This document shows positions 1-5,580 of a stretch of DNA of 6,348 nucleotides, piece after piece; within the stretch, counting starts at the first letter, position 1, and the number at the start of each line of letters is the position of its first letter. Source of the DNA: B1 sp044370475 (lineage in GTDB: Bacteria; Bacteroidota; Bacteroidia; UKL13-3); NCBI GenBank assembly GCA_044370475.1, contig JBILVK010000145.1:1-6348 (forward strand), given 5' to 3'. The position numbers and the translations under genes were made by a program. The notes under the pieces were generated by a model. That model had not been told where the DNA came from, searched no databases, and saw only the letters and a program-made list of their open reading frames with translations.

Positions 1-1
1 T

Positions 2-361
2 TGTCCGGGACCAAACTTAGCGTATTACGACAAGCTGGTTTCCTTACAAGAAATGGTAGATCATATTTATGGCAGGGGCGATATTTTAACAAGAAAAGAT
101 AGGCCGCATTTATTCATCAAGGAACTAGATTTATATATCCAGTTTTTTAAAGATGCCTTAGATGAAGCAGTATATCCTTTGTCGAAACAAAAAGCTTCTT
201 ATTTGAGCTCATTTGAGAAAAACCTCAACGAAGGAATCGCCTACTACCGCGAGTTCTTTACCAGGTTAGGTGAGACAGAAGTACTAGAAGCTTTAGCGCA
301 ACAAGAAATCGGTCTGAACCAACTTTGCGCCAGCAAGATGCCTGAGGCGAGTTTGGTGTGA
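2..361 (+). CDS. C-terminal part of an unrecognised protein (5' end outside window)
   Basis: The reading frame is open to the left edge, so the visible 119 residues are the C-terminus of a longer protein. The ATG at 53 is an internal Met and not a convincing start, because in-frame codons from position 2 read CPGPNLAYYDKLVSLQE without a break. The visible part starts with a Cys-Pro-Gly-Pro motif and is then mostly helical and charged (KELDLYIQFFKDALDEA, EKNLNEGIAYYREFF). It has no membrane segment. I do not recognise the family. The leading Cys could be the last ligand of a metal or Fe-S site upstream, but that is a guess. The last dozen residues (LCASKMPEASLV) look like a non-conserved tail. 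One copy of the CGGTCTGAACC motif lies at 310-320 inside the gene. The stop is TGA at 359-361 and the heptamer repeats begin four bases later. Confidence 0.75.
   Translation, partial: CPGPNLAYYDKLVSLQEMVDHIYGRGDILTRKDRPHLFIKELDLYIQFFKDALDEAVYPLSKQKASYLSSFEKNLNEGIAYYREFFTRLGETEVLEALAQQEIGLNQLCASKMPEASLV
310..322 (+). repeat. CGGTCTGAACCRA motif, copy 1 (+ orientation)
   Basis: This copy reads CGGTCTGAACCAA. It lies inside the partial first gene, where it encodes part of I-G-L-N-Q, about 40 bases before the stop. It is one of four copies in the window of the same 11-base core, and it also shares the R-A extension and an upstream T with most of them. Its function is unknown. Confidence 0.8.
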
Positions 362-364
362 GAA

Positions 365-406
365 TAGCTGTTAGCCGTTAGCTATTAGCCGTTAGCCTTT
401 AGCTTT
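365..406 (+). repeat. Heptamer array A (six TAGCNNN units)
   Basis: TAGC occurs at 365, 372, 379, 386, 393 and 400, an exact 7-base period. The units are TAGCTGT, TAGCCGT, TAGCTAT, TAGCCGT, TAGCCTT and TAGCTTT, so TAGC is fixed and the other three positions drift, mostly as TAGCYNT. The array starts four bases after the stop of the first gene and ends in a T-run. It belongs to the same TRGCNNN family as arrays B to E. Confidence 0.85.
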
Positions 407-415
407 TTGGGGTTC

Positions 416-457
416 TAGCATTTGGCTACTGGCGGCTGGCATCTAGCCTCTGGCTTT
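416..457 (+). repeat. Heptamer array B (six TRGCNNN units)
   Basis: TAGC or TGGC occurs at 416, 423, 430, 437, 444 and 451, again with an exact 7-base period. The array is out of phase with array A, since 400 to 416 is 16 bases. Four of the six units are the TGGC version, which is the version that dominates the opposite-strand array E. The 10 bases at 435-444 are perfectly complementary to 627-636 in array E. Confidence 0.85.
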
Positions 458-516
458 TCTCTTTCTCTTTCTGTTTTTTCTAGCTTCTAGCCTCTAGCTT
501 TTCTCTTTCTCTTTCT
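442..516 (+). repeat. 31-base direct repeat of heptamers plus CT-rich tract (442-472 and 486-516)
   Basis: The segment 442-472 recurs at 486-516 with a single difference (G452 against A496), 44 bases apart. Each copy consists of two to three heptamers followed by a pyrimidine tract of the form TTTTCTCTTTCTCTTTCT. A further 16-base match links 436-451 with 518-533. The block therefore grew by duplication of composite units (heptamers plus CT tract) as well as by duplication of single heptamers. Confidence 0.8.
481..501 (+). repeat. Heptamer array C (three TAGCNNN units)
   Basis: TAGC occurs at 481, 488 and 495, in units TAGCTTC, TAGCCTC and TAGCTTT. The array sits between two CT-rich tracts and its right part belongs to the 31-base direct repeat. 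Confidence 0.75.
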
Positions 517-518
517 TC

Positions 519-539
519 TGGCATCTAGCCTCTAGCAAT
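519..539 (+). repeat. Heptamer array D (three TRGCNNN units)
   Basis: The units start at 519 (TGGCATC), 526 (TAGCCTC) and 533 (TAGCAAT). The 12 bases at 515-526, CTTCTGGCATCT, are perfectly complementary to 669-680 in array E. The wider match is 20 of 23 bases. This is the last + strand block before the 80-base spacer (537-616), which itself contains no heptamers. Confidence 0.8.
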
Positions 540-616
540 TTTAAAAGTTTAACCTGTGGTGAGCGTTTTTGCTGTATTGGCAGTTACTTATCTTCGCTAT
601 AGCTACTGTTGAAAAA

Positions 617-686
617 GCCAGCTGCCAGATGCCAGCAGCCAGAAGCCATCAGCCAGCTGCCAGAAGCCAGATGCCAGAAGCCTTCT
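617..686 (-). repeat. Heptamer array E (ten TGGCNNN units on the minus strand)
   Basis: On the + strand GCCA occurs at 617, 624, 631, 638, 645, 652, 659, 666 and 673, with GCCT at 680, an unbroken 7-base phase over ten units. Read on the - strand the units are of the form TGGCNNN (TGGCATC, TGGCTTC, TGGCAGC and similar), the same family as arrays A to D but pointing the other way. The array can pair with blocks B and D to form a long interrupted hairpin. A TTG-initiated frame (569-751) passes through it but is an artefact of the repeat. Confidence 0.88.
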
Positions 687-747
687 TCTGCATATTACCT
701 CATGTAAAAATTTTAATCTTTACTTTATTTTATATCTTAGCAACTGA

Positions 748-2049
748 ATGAAAACAGTTGTTGGCCTACTTCTATTTATATTTTTTACCCCTTTAGTTGG
801 CTATTCTCAGCCTTCTTTTGATCCAAAATTTAAGGCAAAAGAGGTTTTGTATTTTCTTAAAAATGGCAAGTATGAGGCCATTTACAACCGCATGGATCCT
901 GTGATGAAGCGCATCATGGATGAGGAGAAAATCATGATTTTTTGGGATGTCTTAGAGATGAGCTATGGCTCGGTTCAGACCGTTGGAGAACCTAGCATTT
1001 CTACCCGAGATAAACTTGTTATTGCTGTTACTGCCATACAATTTGAAAGAAAAAAAATTGGGGTAAAATTGGTGTTTAACCAAAAGGCCGAAATTAGCGG
1101 ATTGTTTTTGGTGCCGCCAACTCCCATTTATCAAACGCCAGATTATGTAAATCCGTTCTCGTTTTACGAGTATAAAAAGTCTTTTTCGCAAGCAAAATTT
1201 TCTATCAATGGCATGCTTACTGTACCCAAAAAAGAGGGCAAGTATCCATTGCTAATTATAGTGGGCGGAACGGCTGTTTCTGATAGAGATTTAAGTGTGG
1301 GTCCAAATAAGATTTATAAAGACATAGCCTGGGGTTTGGCAGATAATGGGGTGGCTGTATACAGGTACGATAAACGCAATTTGGTGCTGGGTAATGAGGG
1401 CACAAGTAGTGTGAAAGATGACACAAAATATCCTGCAAATGCAAATTGCCAAGTAAAAGATGCTGCAAAAGTGGGTGCCAAAAACAATTTAAACACAAGT
1501 GCAAAATCCCCTTCAAAATACACTGTAAAAGAGGAGTATTTAATGGGCTTAAACTTAGCCATCGCGCAGCTTAAATTATTGCCTGAAATTGATAGCAACC
1601 ACATCATTATTTTGGGGCATAGTGAATCGGCTTACCTCATTCCTTATTTTGAAAAAAACATAGAGCGGGTGCAATCTTATATTGCGCTTGCTGCGCCTTT
1701 CGATTATAAACCCATAGCGCTGTCTGATCCAAAGTTGCCTTTGACGAATGCTAATTATACAAGTTCATTGCAAAGTAATGGTCCGGCGCAAGGCCTGCAA
1801 ACAAAGCTCCCCCAGAAGATATTGTTTATTCAGGGCGGACGAGATGCGCATGTTGCGATGAGTGAGTTGGACAAATGGAAGAAGTTGGCGCAAGAGCAAA
1901 ATAAGTTAGACTATACTTTTTCGGTTTACCCTAAGTTAAACCACCTGGCCATAGAAGGGGAGGGGCCAGCGGTGCCCACAGATTACGAAAAGCCGGGTAA
2001 TGTGCCGTATGAGGTGATACTCAAAATGGCTAGCTTTATTTTATATTAG
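748..2049 (+). CDS. Secreted DUF3887-like / alpha/beta hydrolase paralogue with altered active site
   Basis: The protein has 433 residues. Residues 1-20 form a Sec signal peptide with probable cleavage at GYS-Q, so it is exported to the periplasm or beyond. Residues about 23-125 resemble the DUF3887 domain often fused to hydrolases in Bacteroidota. Residues about 150-433 form an alpha/beta hydrolase. By alignment with the next gene the triad is Ser292, Asp366 and His399. The elbow is GHSES instead of GHSEG, and the oxyanion loop at 173-181 is GGTAVSDRD where the paralogue has GSGPSDKD. Residues about 211-257 are a Lys/Ala/Asn/Ser-rich insert, and the lid between Ser and Asp is 38 residues shorter than in the paralogue. 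The substrate is unknown; such folds are usually esterases or acyl-peptidases. All triad residues are present, so weak or altered activity is as likely as none. The ATG at 748 has no clear Shine-Dalgarno sequence, which is normal for the phylum. It lies just after the heptamer region and 22 bases before the paralogue. Confidence 0.85.
   Translation: MKTVVGLLLFIFFTPLVGYSQPSFDPKFKAKEVLYFLKNGKYEAIYNRMDPVMKRIMDEEKIMIFWDVLEMSYGSVQTVGEPSISTRDKLVIAVTAIQFERKKIGVKLVFNQKAEISGLFLVPPTPIYQTPDYVNPFSFYEYKKSFSQAKFSINGMLTVPKKEGKYPLLIIVGGTAVSDRDLSVGPNKIYKDIAWGLADNGVAVYRYDKRNLVLGNEGTSSVKDDTKYPANANCQVKDAAKVGAKNNLNTSAKSPSKYTVKEEYLMGLNLAIAQLKLLPEIDSNHIIILGHSESAYLIPYFEKNIERVQSYIALAAPFDYKPIALSDPKLPLTNANYTSSLQSNGPAQGLQTKLPQKILFIQGGRDAHVAMSELDKWKKLAQEQNKLDYTFSVYPKLNHLAIEGEGPAVPTDYEKPGNVPYEVILKMASFILY
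971..982 (-). repeat. CGGTCTGAACCRA motif, copy 2 (- orientation)
   Basis: The + strand reads CGGTTCAGACCG, so the - strand carries CGGTCTGAACCG followed by A (RA form). It lies inside the first hydrolase gene and encodes part of S-V-Q-T-V. The homologous position of the paralogue encodes A-V-K-E-V and lacks the motif, so the copy is not simply inherited from the duplication. Confidence 0.8.
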
Positions 2050-2071
2050 GTTCAAACCTTATCTTGCCCAC

Positions 2072-3376
2072 ATGAAATATGTAGTTGCGTTTTTATTGGC
2101 GACGATTAATTTTTGTGGGGCATTTGCACAGGTTGGATTTGATGCCAAAGCGCGGGCAAAAGAATGCATTTACCTGTTTAGGCAAGAGAAGTTTGAAACG
2201 CTGTACCAGCGCATGGATAAAGATATGCAGCGTTTGTTGGATGTAGAAAAGTTGGAAGGATTTTGGTACAGTTTAGAGATGCAAATGGGTGCGGTAAAAG
2301 AGGTTGGCGAGCCGCATGTTACAGATAGAGATTCTTTAATAATTACAGTTACACCTATTCAATTTGAGAAAAATAAGTTCGGATTCAAATTGGTTTTTGA
2401 TCAGGTGGGCAAGATTAGTGGCATGTATTTGGAGCCTGCCACGCAAAAATATACACCTGCTTCTTATGTAGATGCTTCTTTGTTTTATGAGATAAAAAAG
2501 ACCTTGCCAGATCCCAAATATCCGGTGGAGGGAATGCTTACCATACCCAATAGAGGCAGGCCTTTTCCTGTGGTGATTATTGCGGCTGGTAGTGGTCCGT
2601 CCGACAAAGATTTAACCATGGGTCCGAACCGCATTTACAAAGATTTGGCCTGGGGTTTGGCCAATCATGGAGTGGCTACTTTTAGGTTCGATAAGCGTAC
2701 CAAAACCTATGGCACGCAAATGTCGAAATTGAAAAATTTAACGGTGAAAGAAGAGTATCTGGAGGACTTAAAATTGGCCATTCAGGTGGTGAAAAAGAAC
2801 CCAGAAATTGACAGCACGCGCATCTATATTTTGGGTCATAGTGAGGGTGGATATTTGATTCCTTATTTTGAAAAGAACCTCAAAGGACTTGCTGGTTATA
2901 TCAGCTTTGCGGGCAGCTATTCTGATTTGGCACCTTTGCTCTTAGACCAGCTATACTACCTGCAAACACTGGCTCCTGCAGGCGAGAAGAAAGATTATGA
3001 TGAGTTGATACAACAGACCATTTATTGCCGCGATAAATTAACAAAGGATAGTCCAGCAGATTCTTTGCCCCTTGGCATGGAAGCTGCCTACATCCTACAC
3101 TTAAACCAGAACTCACCTAGCAAATTAGCCGTCGGTCTGAACCAAAAAAAGTTGCTGTTTTTACAAGGCGAAAGAGATTACCAGGTTCCAAAATCGGAGT
3201 TGTTCTTGTGGCAAAATGCCTTAAAGAATAATCCCAACGCATCTTTTGAATTATACCCTAAGTTAAACCATTTGGGCTTAGAGGGTGATAAGGCTTCAGT
3301 TCCCAGCGAATATGAGGTTGCGGGCAATATACCCGAGTATGTAATAAAGCGCATTGCCCGCTTTGTTTTGTATTAA
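2072..3376 (+). CDS. Secreted DUF3887-like / alpha/beta hydrolase, canonical paralogue
   Basis: The protein has 434 residues and is a tandem paralogue of the preceding gene; the N-terminal domains are about half identical by eye. Residues 1-19 form a signal peptide with probable cleavage at AFA-Q. Cys15 lacks a lipobox context, so this is not an obvious lipoprotein. The DUF3887-like region is about 22-125 and the hydrolase about 148-434. The oxyanion loop is GSGPSDKD at 173-180. The nucleophile is Ser257 in GHSEGG, the acid Asp369 in QGERD, and the base His400 in KLNH. A lid of roughly 80 residues (about 281-358) separates strand 6 from the Asp strand and is predicted helical. This is the usual architecture of a periplasmic serine hydrolase with unknown, probably ester or peptide, substrate. 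The gene is 22 bases downstream of its paralogue and probably co-transcribed. No strong terminator is evident after it. Confidence 0.88.
   Translation: MKYVVAFLLATINFCGAFAQVGFDAKARAKECIYLFRQEKFETLYQRMDKDMQRLLDVEKLEGFWYSLEMQMGAVKEVGEPHVTDRDSLIITVTPIQFEKNKFGFKLVFDQVGKISGMYLEPATQKYTPASYVDASLFYEIKKTLPDPKYPVEGMLTIPNRGRPFPVVIIAAGSGPSDKDLTMGPNRIYKDLAWGLANHGVATFRFDKRTKTYGTQMSKLKNLTVKEEYLEDLKLAIQVVKKNPEIDSTRIYILGHSEGGYLIPYFEKNLKGLAGYISFAGSYSDLAPLLLDQLYYLQTLAPAGEKKDYDELIQQTIYCRDKLTKDSPADSLPLGMEAAYILHLNQNSPSKLAVGLNQKKLLFLQGERDYQVPKSELFLWQNALKNNPNASFELYPKLNHLGLEGDKASVPSEYEVAGNIPEYVIKRIARFVLY
3133..3145 (+). repeat. CGGTCTGAACCRA motif, copy 3 (+ orientation)
   Basis: This copy reads CGGTCTGAACCAA with T upstream, so it is identical to copy 1 over 14 bases. 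It lies in the lid region of the second hydrolase gene and encodes part of V-G-L-N-Q. The corresponding part of the upstream paralogue does not contain it. Confidence 0.8.
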
Positions 3377-3597
3377 AATTGTGCTGCTAAATAATAGTAC
3401 TGCAACTTAGCTTGGGTAGTTTTACTTGGCCAATGCGTATATTATTTTTAACTTATGAAAGAAGACAAATTAAACATAGGCCAACATGTAATTAGGACTA
3501 TAATTTTTAAAGCATTTTACACTTCACCCAACACACATAAATACGCTAAAAAAACAGCTATTAATCTGCAGGCCCTTGCCCCAAAATGCCGTTTAAC

Positions 3598-4596
3598 CTA
3601 TGATACCAAAGCTGGCATGCCTTGGTAATGTTTAGATACTTCTTGTAAAATAAACAAAATCTCTTCCATTTGATCGGCAGTCACTAAGCGGGTTCTAAAC
3701 TCTTTAAAATGATCGATGCCTTTAAAATACTGACTGTAGTGGCGACGCATTTCGTAAACCCCGGCTCGCGGACCTTTCCACAAAACCGACTTTTCTAAAT
3801 GGGTTTTACAAACTTCTACCCTTTGCTCAATGCTAGGTGGCGGTAAGTGTTCGCCTGTGGCTAGGAAGTGTTTTATTTCATTGAAAATCCAAGGATAACC
3901 AATGGCAGCCCTGCCAATCATCACCCCATCAACTCCATATCTGTTGTAGTATTCTAAAGCCTTTTCGGGTGAATCAATATCACCATTGCCAAAAATAGGA
4001 ATTTGTATGCGCGGATTGTTTTTCACCTTGGCAATTAAGGTCCAATCGGCCTCCCCTTTATACAATTGCGCACGGGTTCTGCCATGAATGGTTAATGCCT
4101 GTATGCCTACATCCTGTAGGCGTTCTGCTACTTCTTCCACATTCTTGCTATCCTCATCCCAACCCAAACGCGTTTTAACCGTAACAGGCAAATGGGTACT
4201 TTTAACCACTGCCTCGGTAAGCTTCACCATCTTGGGTAAATCTCTCAGAATGCCCGCGCCCGCGCCTTTGCAAACTACCTTTTTAACCGGACAGCCAAAA
4301 TTGATATCCACCAAATCGGGTTGTGCTACAGAGACAATAGTAGTTGCCTCGGCCATGGCTTCCTCGTCGCCCCCAAATATTTGAATGCCAATGGGACGTT
4401 CATAATCAAAGATATCGAGTTTCATCTTACTCTTCATGGCATCTCGGATCAGACCTTCCGAAGAAATAAATTCTGTGTACATTAAATCGGCTCCATTGGC
4501 CTTGCAAACCGCCCTAAATGGCGGGTCGCTCACATCTTCCATGGGAGCAAGTAATAGCGGGAATTTTCCCAATTCGATGTGACCAATTTTTACCAC
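3598..4596 (-). CDS. dusB: tRNA-dihydrouridine synthase (DusB family)
   Basis: This cytoplasmic FMN enzyme reduces uridine to 5,6-dihydrouridine in the tRNA D-loop with NADPH; E. coli DusB acts at U17. The 332 residues cover the whole family. The N-terminal barrel strand carries LAPMEDVSDPPFR (16-28). The catalytic Cys102 is in NFGCP (99-103), followed by the GAGAGILRD loop (111-119). Then come KTRLGWD (141-147), IHGRTRAQLYKGEADW (170-185), FGNGDI (202-207) and the phosphate-binding VMIGRAAIGYPWIF (225-238). Residues about 255-332 form the helical tRNA-binding domain. The start is GTG at 4594-4596, chosen because it gives the usual MVKIG N-terminus and no in-frame ATG lies nearby upstream. 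The gene converges on the hydrolase pair (221-base gap) and diverges from the CPBP gene. Confidence 0.96.
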   Translation of the reverse strand: MVKIGHIELGKFPLLLAPMEDVSDPPFRAVCKANGADLMYTEFISSEGLIRDAMKSKMKLDIFDYERPIGIQIFGGDEEAMAEATTIVSVAQPDLVDINFGCPVKKVVCKGAGAGILRDLPKMVKLTEAVVKSTHLPVTVKTRLGWDEDSKNVEEVAERLQDVGIQALTIHGRTRAQLYKGEADWTLIAKVKNNPRIQIPIFGNGDIDSPEKALEYYNRYGVDGVMIGRAAIGYPWIFNEIKHFLATGEHLPPPSIEQRVEVCKTHLEKSVLWKGPRAGVYEMRRHYSQYFKGIDHFKEFRTRLVTADQMEEILFILQEVSKHYQGMPALVS

Positions 4597-4605
4597 TGAT
4601 GTTTC

Positions 4606-4635
4606 TTTGATATATTGCGTGCAAAAGTAATCAAA
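4606..4635. promoter_or_regulatory. Inverted repeat in the 39-base dusB/CPBP divergent spacer
   Basis: TTTGAT at 4606-4611 and ATCAAA at 4630-4635 form an inverted repeat with an 18-base centre, filling nearly all of the space between the two divergent start codons. Bacteroidota promoters use TTTG at -33 and TAnnTTTG at -7. Each arm supplies a TTTG for one direction, with TA-containing sequence about 17 to 19 bases on (TATATC leftward, TAATC rightward), but the TTTG part of -7 is missing in both. It could be overlapping divergent promoters with very short leaders, or an operator. Confidence 0.35.
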
Positions 4636-5580
4636 ATGGAAGGAAGTTACGAAGGTTTTGCGCCAAAGGGTCTAGGGTATTTTGGTAAAATGCTCATTTT
4701 ACTGGGTATGATCCTATTTTTTGGAGGTATAGGAGCAGTGCTTTCGAGCTATCTGTGTCAGGTTATTTATGGCATAAATTTACATGAGCTCAGTATGGGC
4801 GACATAAAGAGTGAGGATGCAGCGGCCATAGCGTCTTTAAAATGGATACAGACCATTGGTGGCGGATTAGGCATGTTTTTGATTCCCGCATTGTTGTTTC
4901 CAAAAATGTTGAAATGGGAAGCCAACCGTTTGTTTCAATACAAAACACCTGTGAGCGGTACTTCGCTTTTGATAGGCACACTCATTGTTTTTGTGGCTGT
5001 TCCAGGCGTTTCTGGCTTATATCAATTAAACCAAGGTTTAAGTTTTCCGGAGAGTTTAAAGGACTTGGAAATTTCTATTAGGGCAATGGAGGAGCAGGCT
5101 GCTGCGCTTACCAAGATTTTTGTAGCAGCAGATAATTTTGCTATGTTATTGCTCAATATTTTTGTGGTGGCCCTGGTGCCTGCAGTTGCAGAAGAATTGT
5201 TGTTTAGGGGCGTTTTGTTTCAATATACCAAACTCGTTTTTGGCAATCTTTGGGTGGCCATGATTCTTTCTGCACTCATATTTAGTGGGTTTCACGGACA
5301 GTTTTACGGGTTCCTGCCACGCTTTGCGTTGGGACTGGTTTTGGCTTATTTGTTTTATGCCAGCGGGTCAATTTGGGTGCCCATACTAGCGCATTTTGTA
5401 AACAATGCCATGGCGGTTGTTATGACATATTACGAAAAAGATTTGGCCATCTTCAAGATTTTTGATGAGAGCTATAACTTCGAATGGTATTGGAGTGTCT
5501 TATCAATTTTAGCAACCCTTGGCATGTGCGTTTGGTATAGCGGTAACAGTGGCAAATCGGTTCAGACCGAAATAGATTAA
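4636..5580 (+). CDS. CPBP family intramembrane glutamic/metallo protease (Abi/Rce1-like)
   Basis: The start is taken at ATG 4636, giving MEGSYEGFAPKG and 314 residues. A longer frame begins with TTG at 4615 but has no better support. The protein is polytopic, with hydrophobic segments at about 17-40, 73-91, 107-130, 168-185, 198-218, 229-251 and 286-301. It carries the CPBP (PF02517) motifs. Motif 1 is EELLFRG with Glu186, Glu187 and Arg191. Motif 2 is FSGFHG with His220. Motif 3 is HFVNN with His253 and Asn257. Known members cleave prenylated proteins (Rce1) or give bacteriocin self-immunity; the substrate here is unknown. All catalytic residues are present, so it is probably active in the inner membrane. 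It diverges from dusB, and the 126 bases after it make co-transcription with the DUF2007 gene uncertain. Confidence 0.92.
   Translation: MEGSYEGFAPKGLGYFGKMLILLGMILFFGGIGAVLSSYLCQVIYGINLHELSMGDIKSEDAAAIASLKWIQTIGGGLGMFLIPALLFPKMLKWEANRLFQYKTPVSGTSLLIGTLIVFVAVPGVSGLYQLNQGLSFPESLKDLEISIRAMEEQAAALTKIFVAADNFAMLLLNIFVVALVPAVAEELLFRGVLFQYTKLVFGNLWVAMILSALIFSGFHGQFYGFLPRFALGLVLAYLFYASGSIWVPILAHFVNNAMAVVMTYYEKDLAIFKIFDESYNFEWYWSVLSILATLGMCVWYSGNSGKSVQTEID
5557..5569 (-). repeat. CGGTCTGAACCRA motif, copy 4 (- orientation)
   Basis: The + strand reads TCGGTTCAGACCG, so the - strand carries CGGTCTGAACCGA. It encodes S-V-Q-T at the extreme C-terminus of the CPBP protein, ending about nine bases before the stop codon. 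This is a poorly constrained part of the protein, where a DNA-level signal could easily be accommodated. Confidence 0.8.

Noticed and set aside
329..348. GCCAGCAAGATGCCTGAGGC near the end of the first gene as a further heptamer array
   Set aside because: The GCC cores are 11 bases apart, not a multiple of seven, so it does not keep the phase of the real arrays. The similarity is probably compositional.
365..686. CRISPR array
   Set aside because: The repeats are seven bases long and tandem without unique spacers, and no cas gene is present.
569..751. 60-residue open frame ending at the hydrolase start codon
   Set aside because: It begins with TTG, its middle is a translation of the heptamer array (repeated QMPAAR/SHQPAAR type peptide), and it has no protein-like conservation signal. 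Its overlap with the ATG at 748 is incidental.
952..1607. Antisense open frames opposite the first hydrolase gene
   Set aside because: These are shadows of a clear coding gene with signal peptide and catalytic residues; their translations show no coherent domain.
2048..2059. AGGTT/AACCT mini-hairpin between the two hydrolase genes as a terminator
   Set aside because: The stem is only five pairs with no T-run after it, so it would not be expected to stop transcription.
2621..2632. GGTCCGAACCGC as a fifth copy of the CGGTCTGAACC motif
   Set aside because: It differs at two positions of the extended motif and encodes the conserved GPNR segment shared by both paralogues, so protein conservation explains it.
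3455..3628. 57-codon ATG frame (MKEDKLNIGQHVIRTIIF...) in the convergent spacer after the hydrolases
   Set aside because: It runs 31 bases into the antisense of the dusB 3' end, has no recognisable domain or promoter, and its length is possible by chance in AT-rich spacer DNA. It cannot be excluded without conservation data.
4088..4384. 98-codon frame opposite dusB
   Set aside because: It is a Ser/Thr-rich shadow of dusB. dusB itself has all family motifs on the other strand.
4615..4635. TTG start giving a seven-residue longer CPBP protein
   Set aside because: The ATG at 4636 is the ordinary choice, and the extra residues MRAKVIK would lie over the inverted repeat between the divergent genes.
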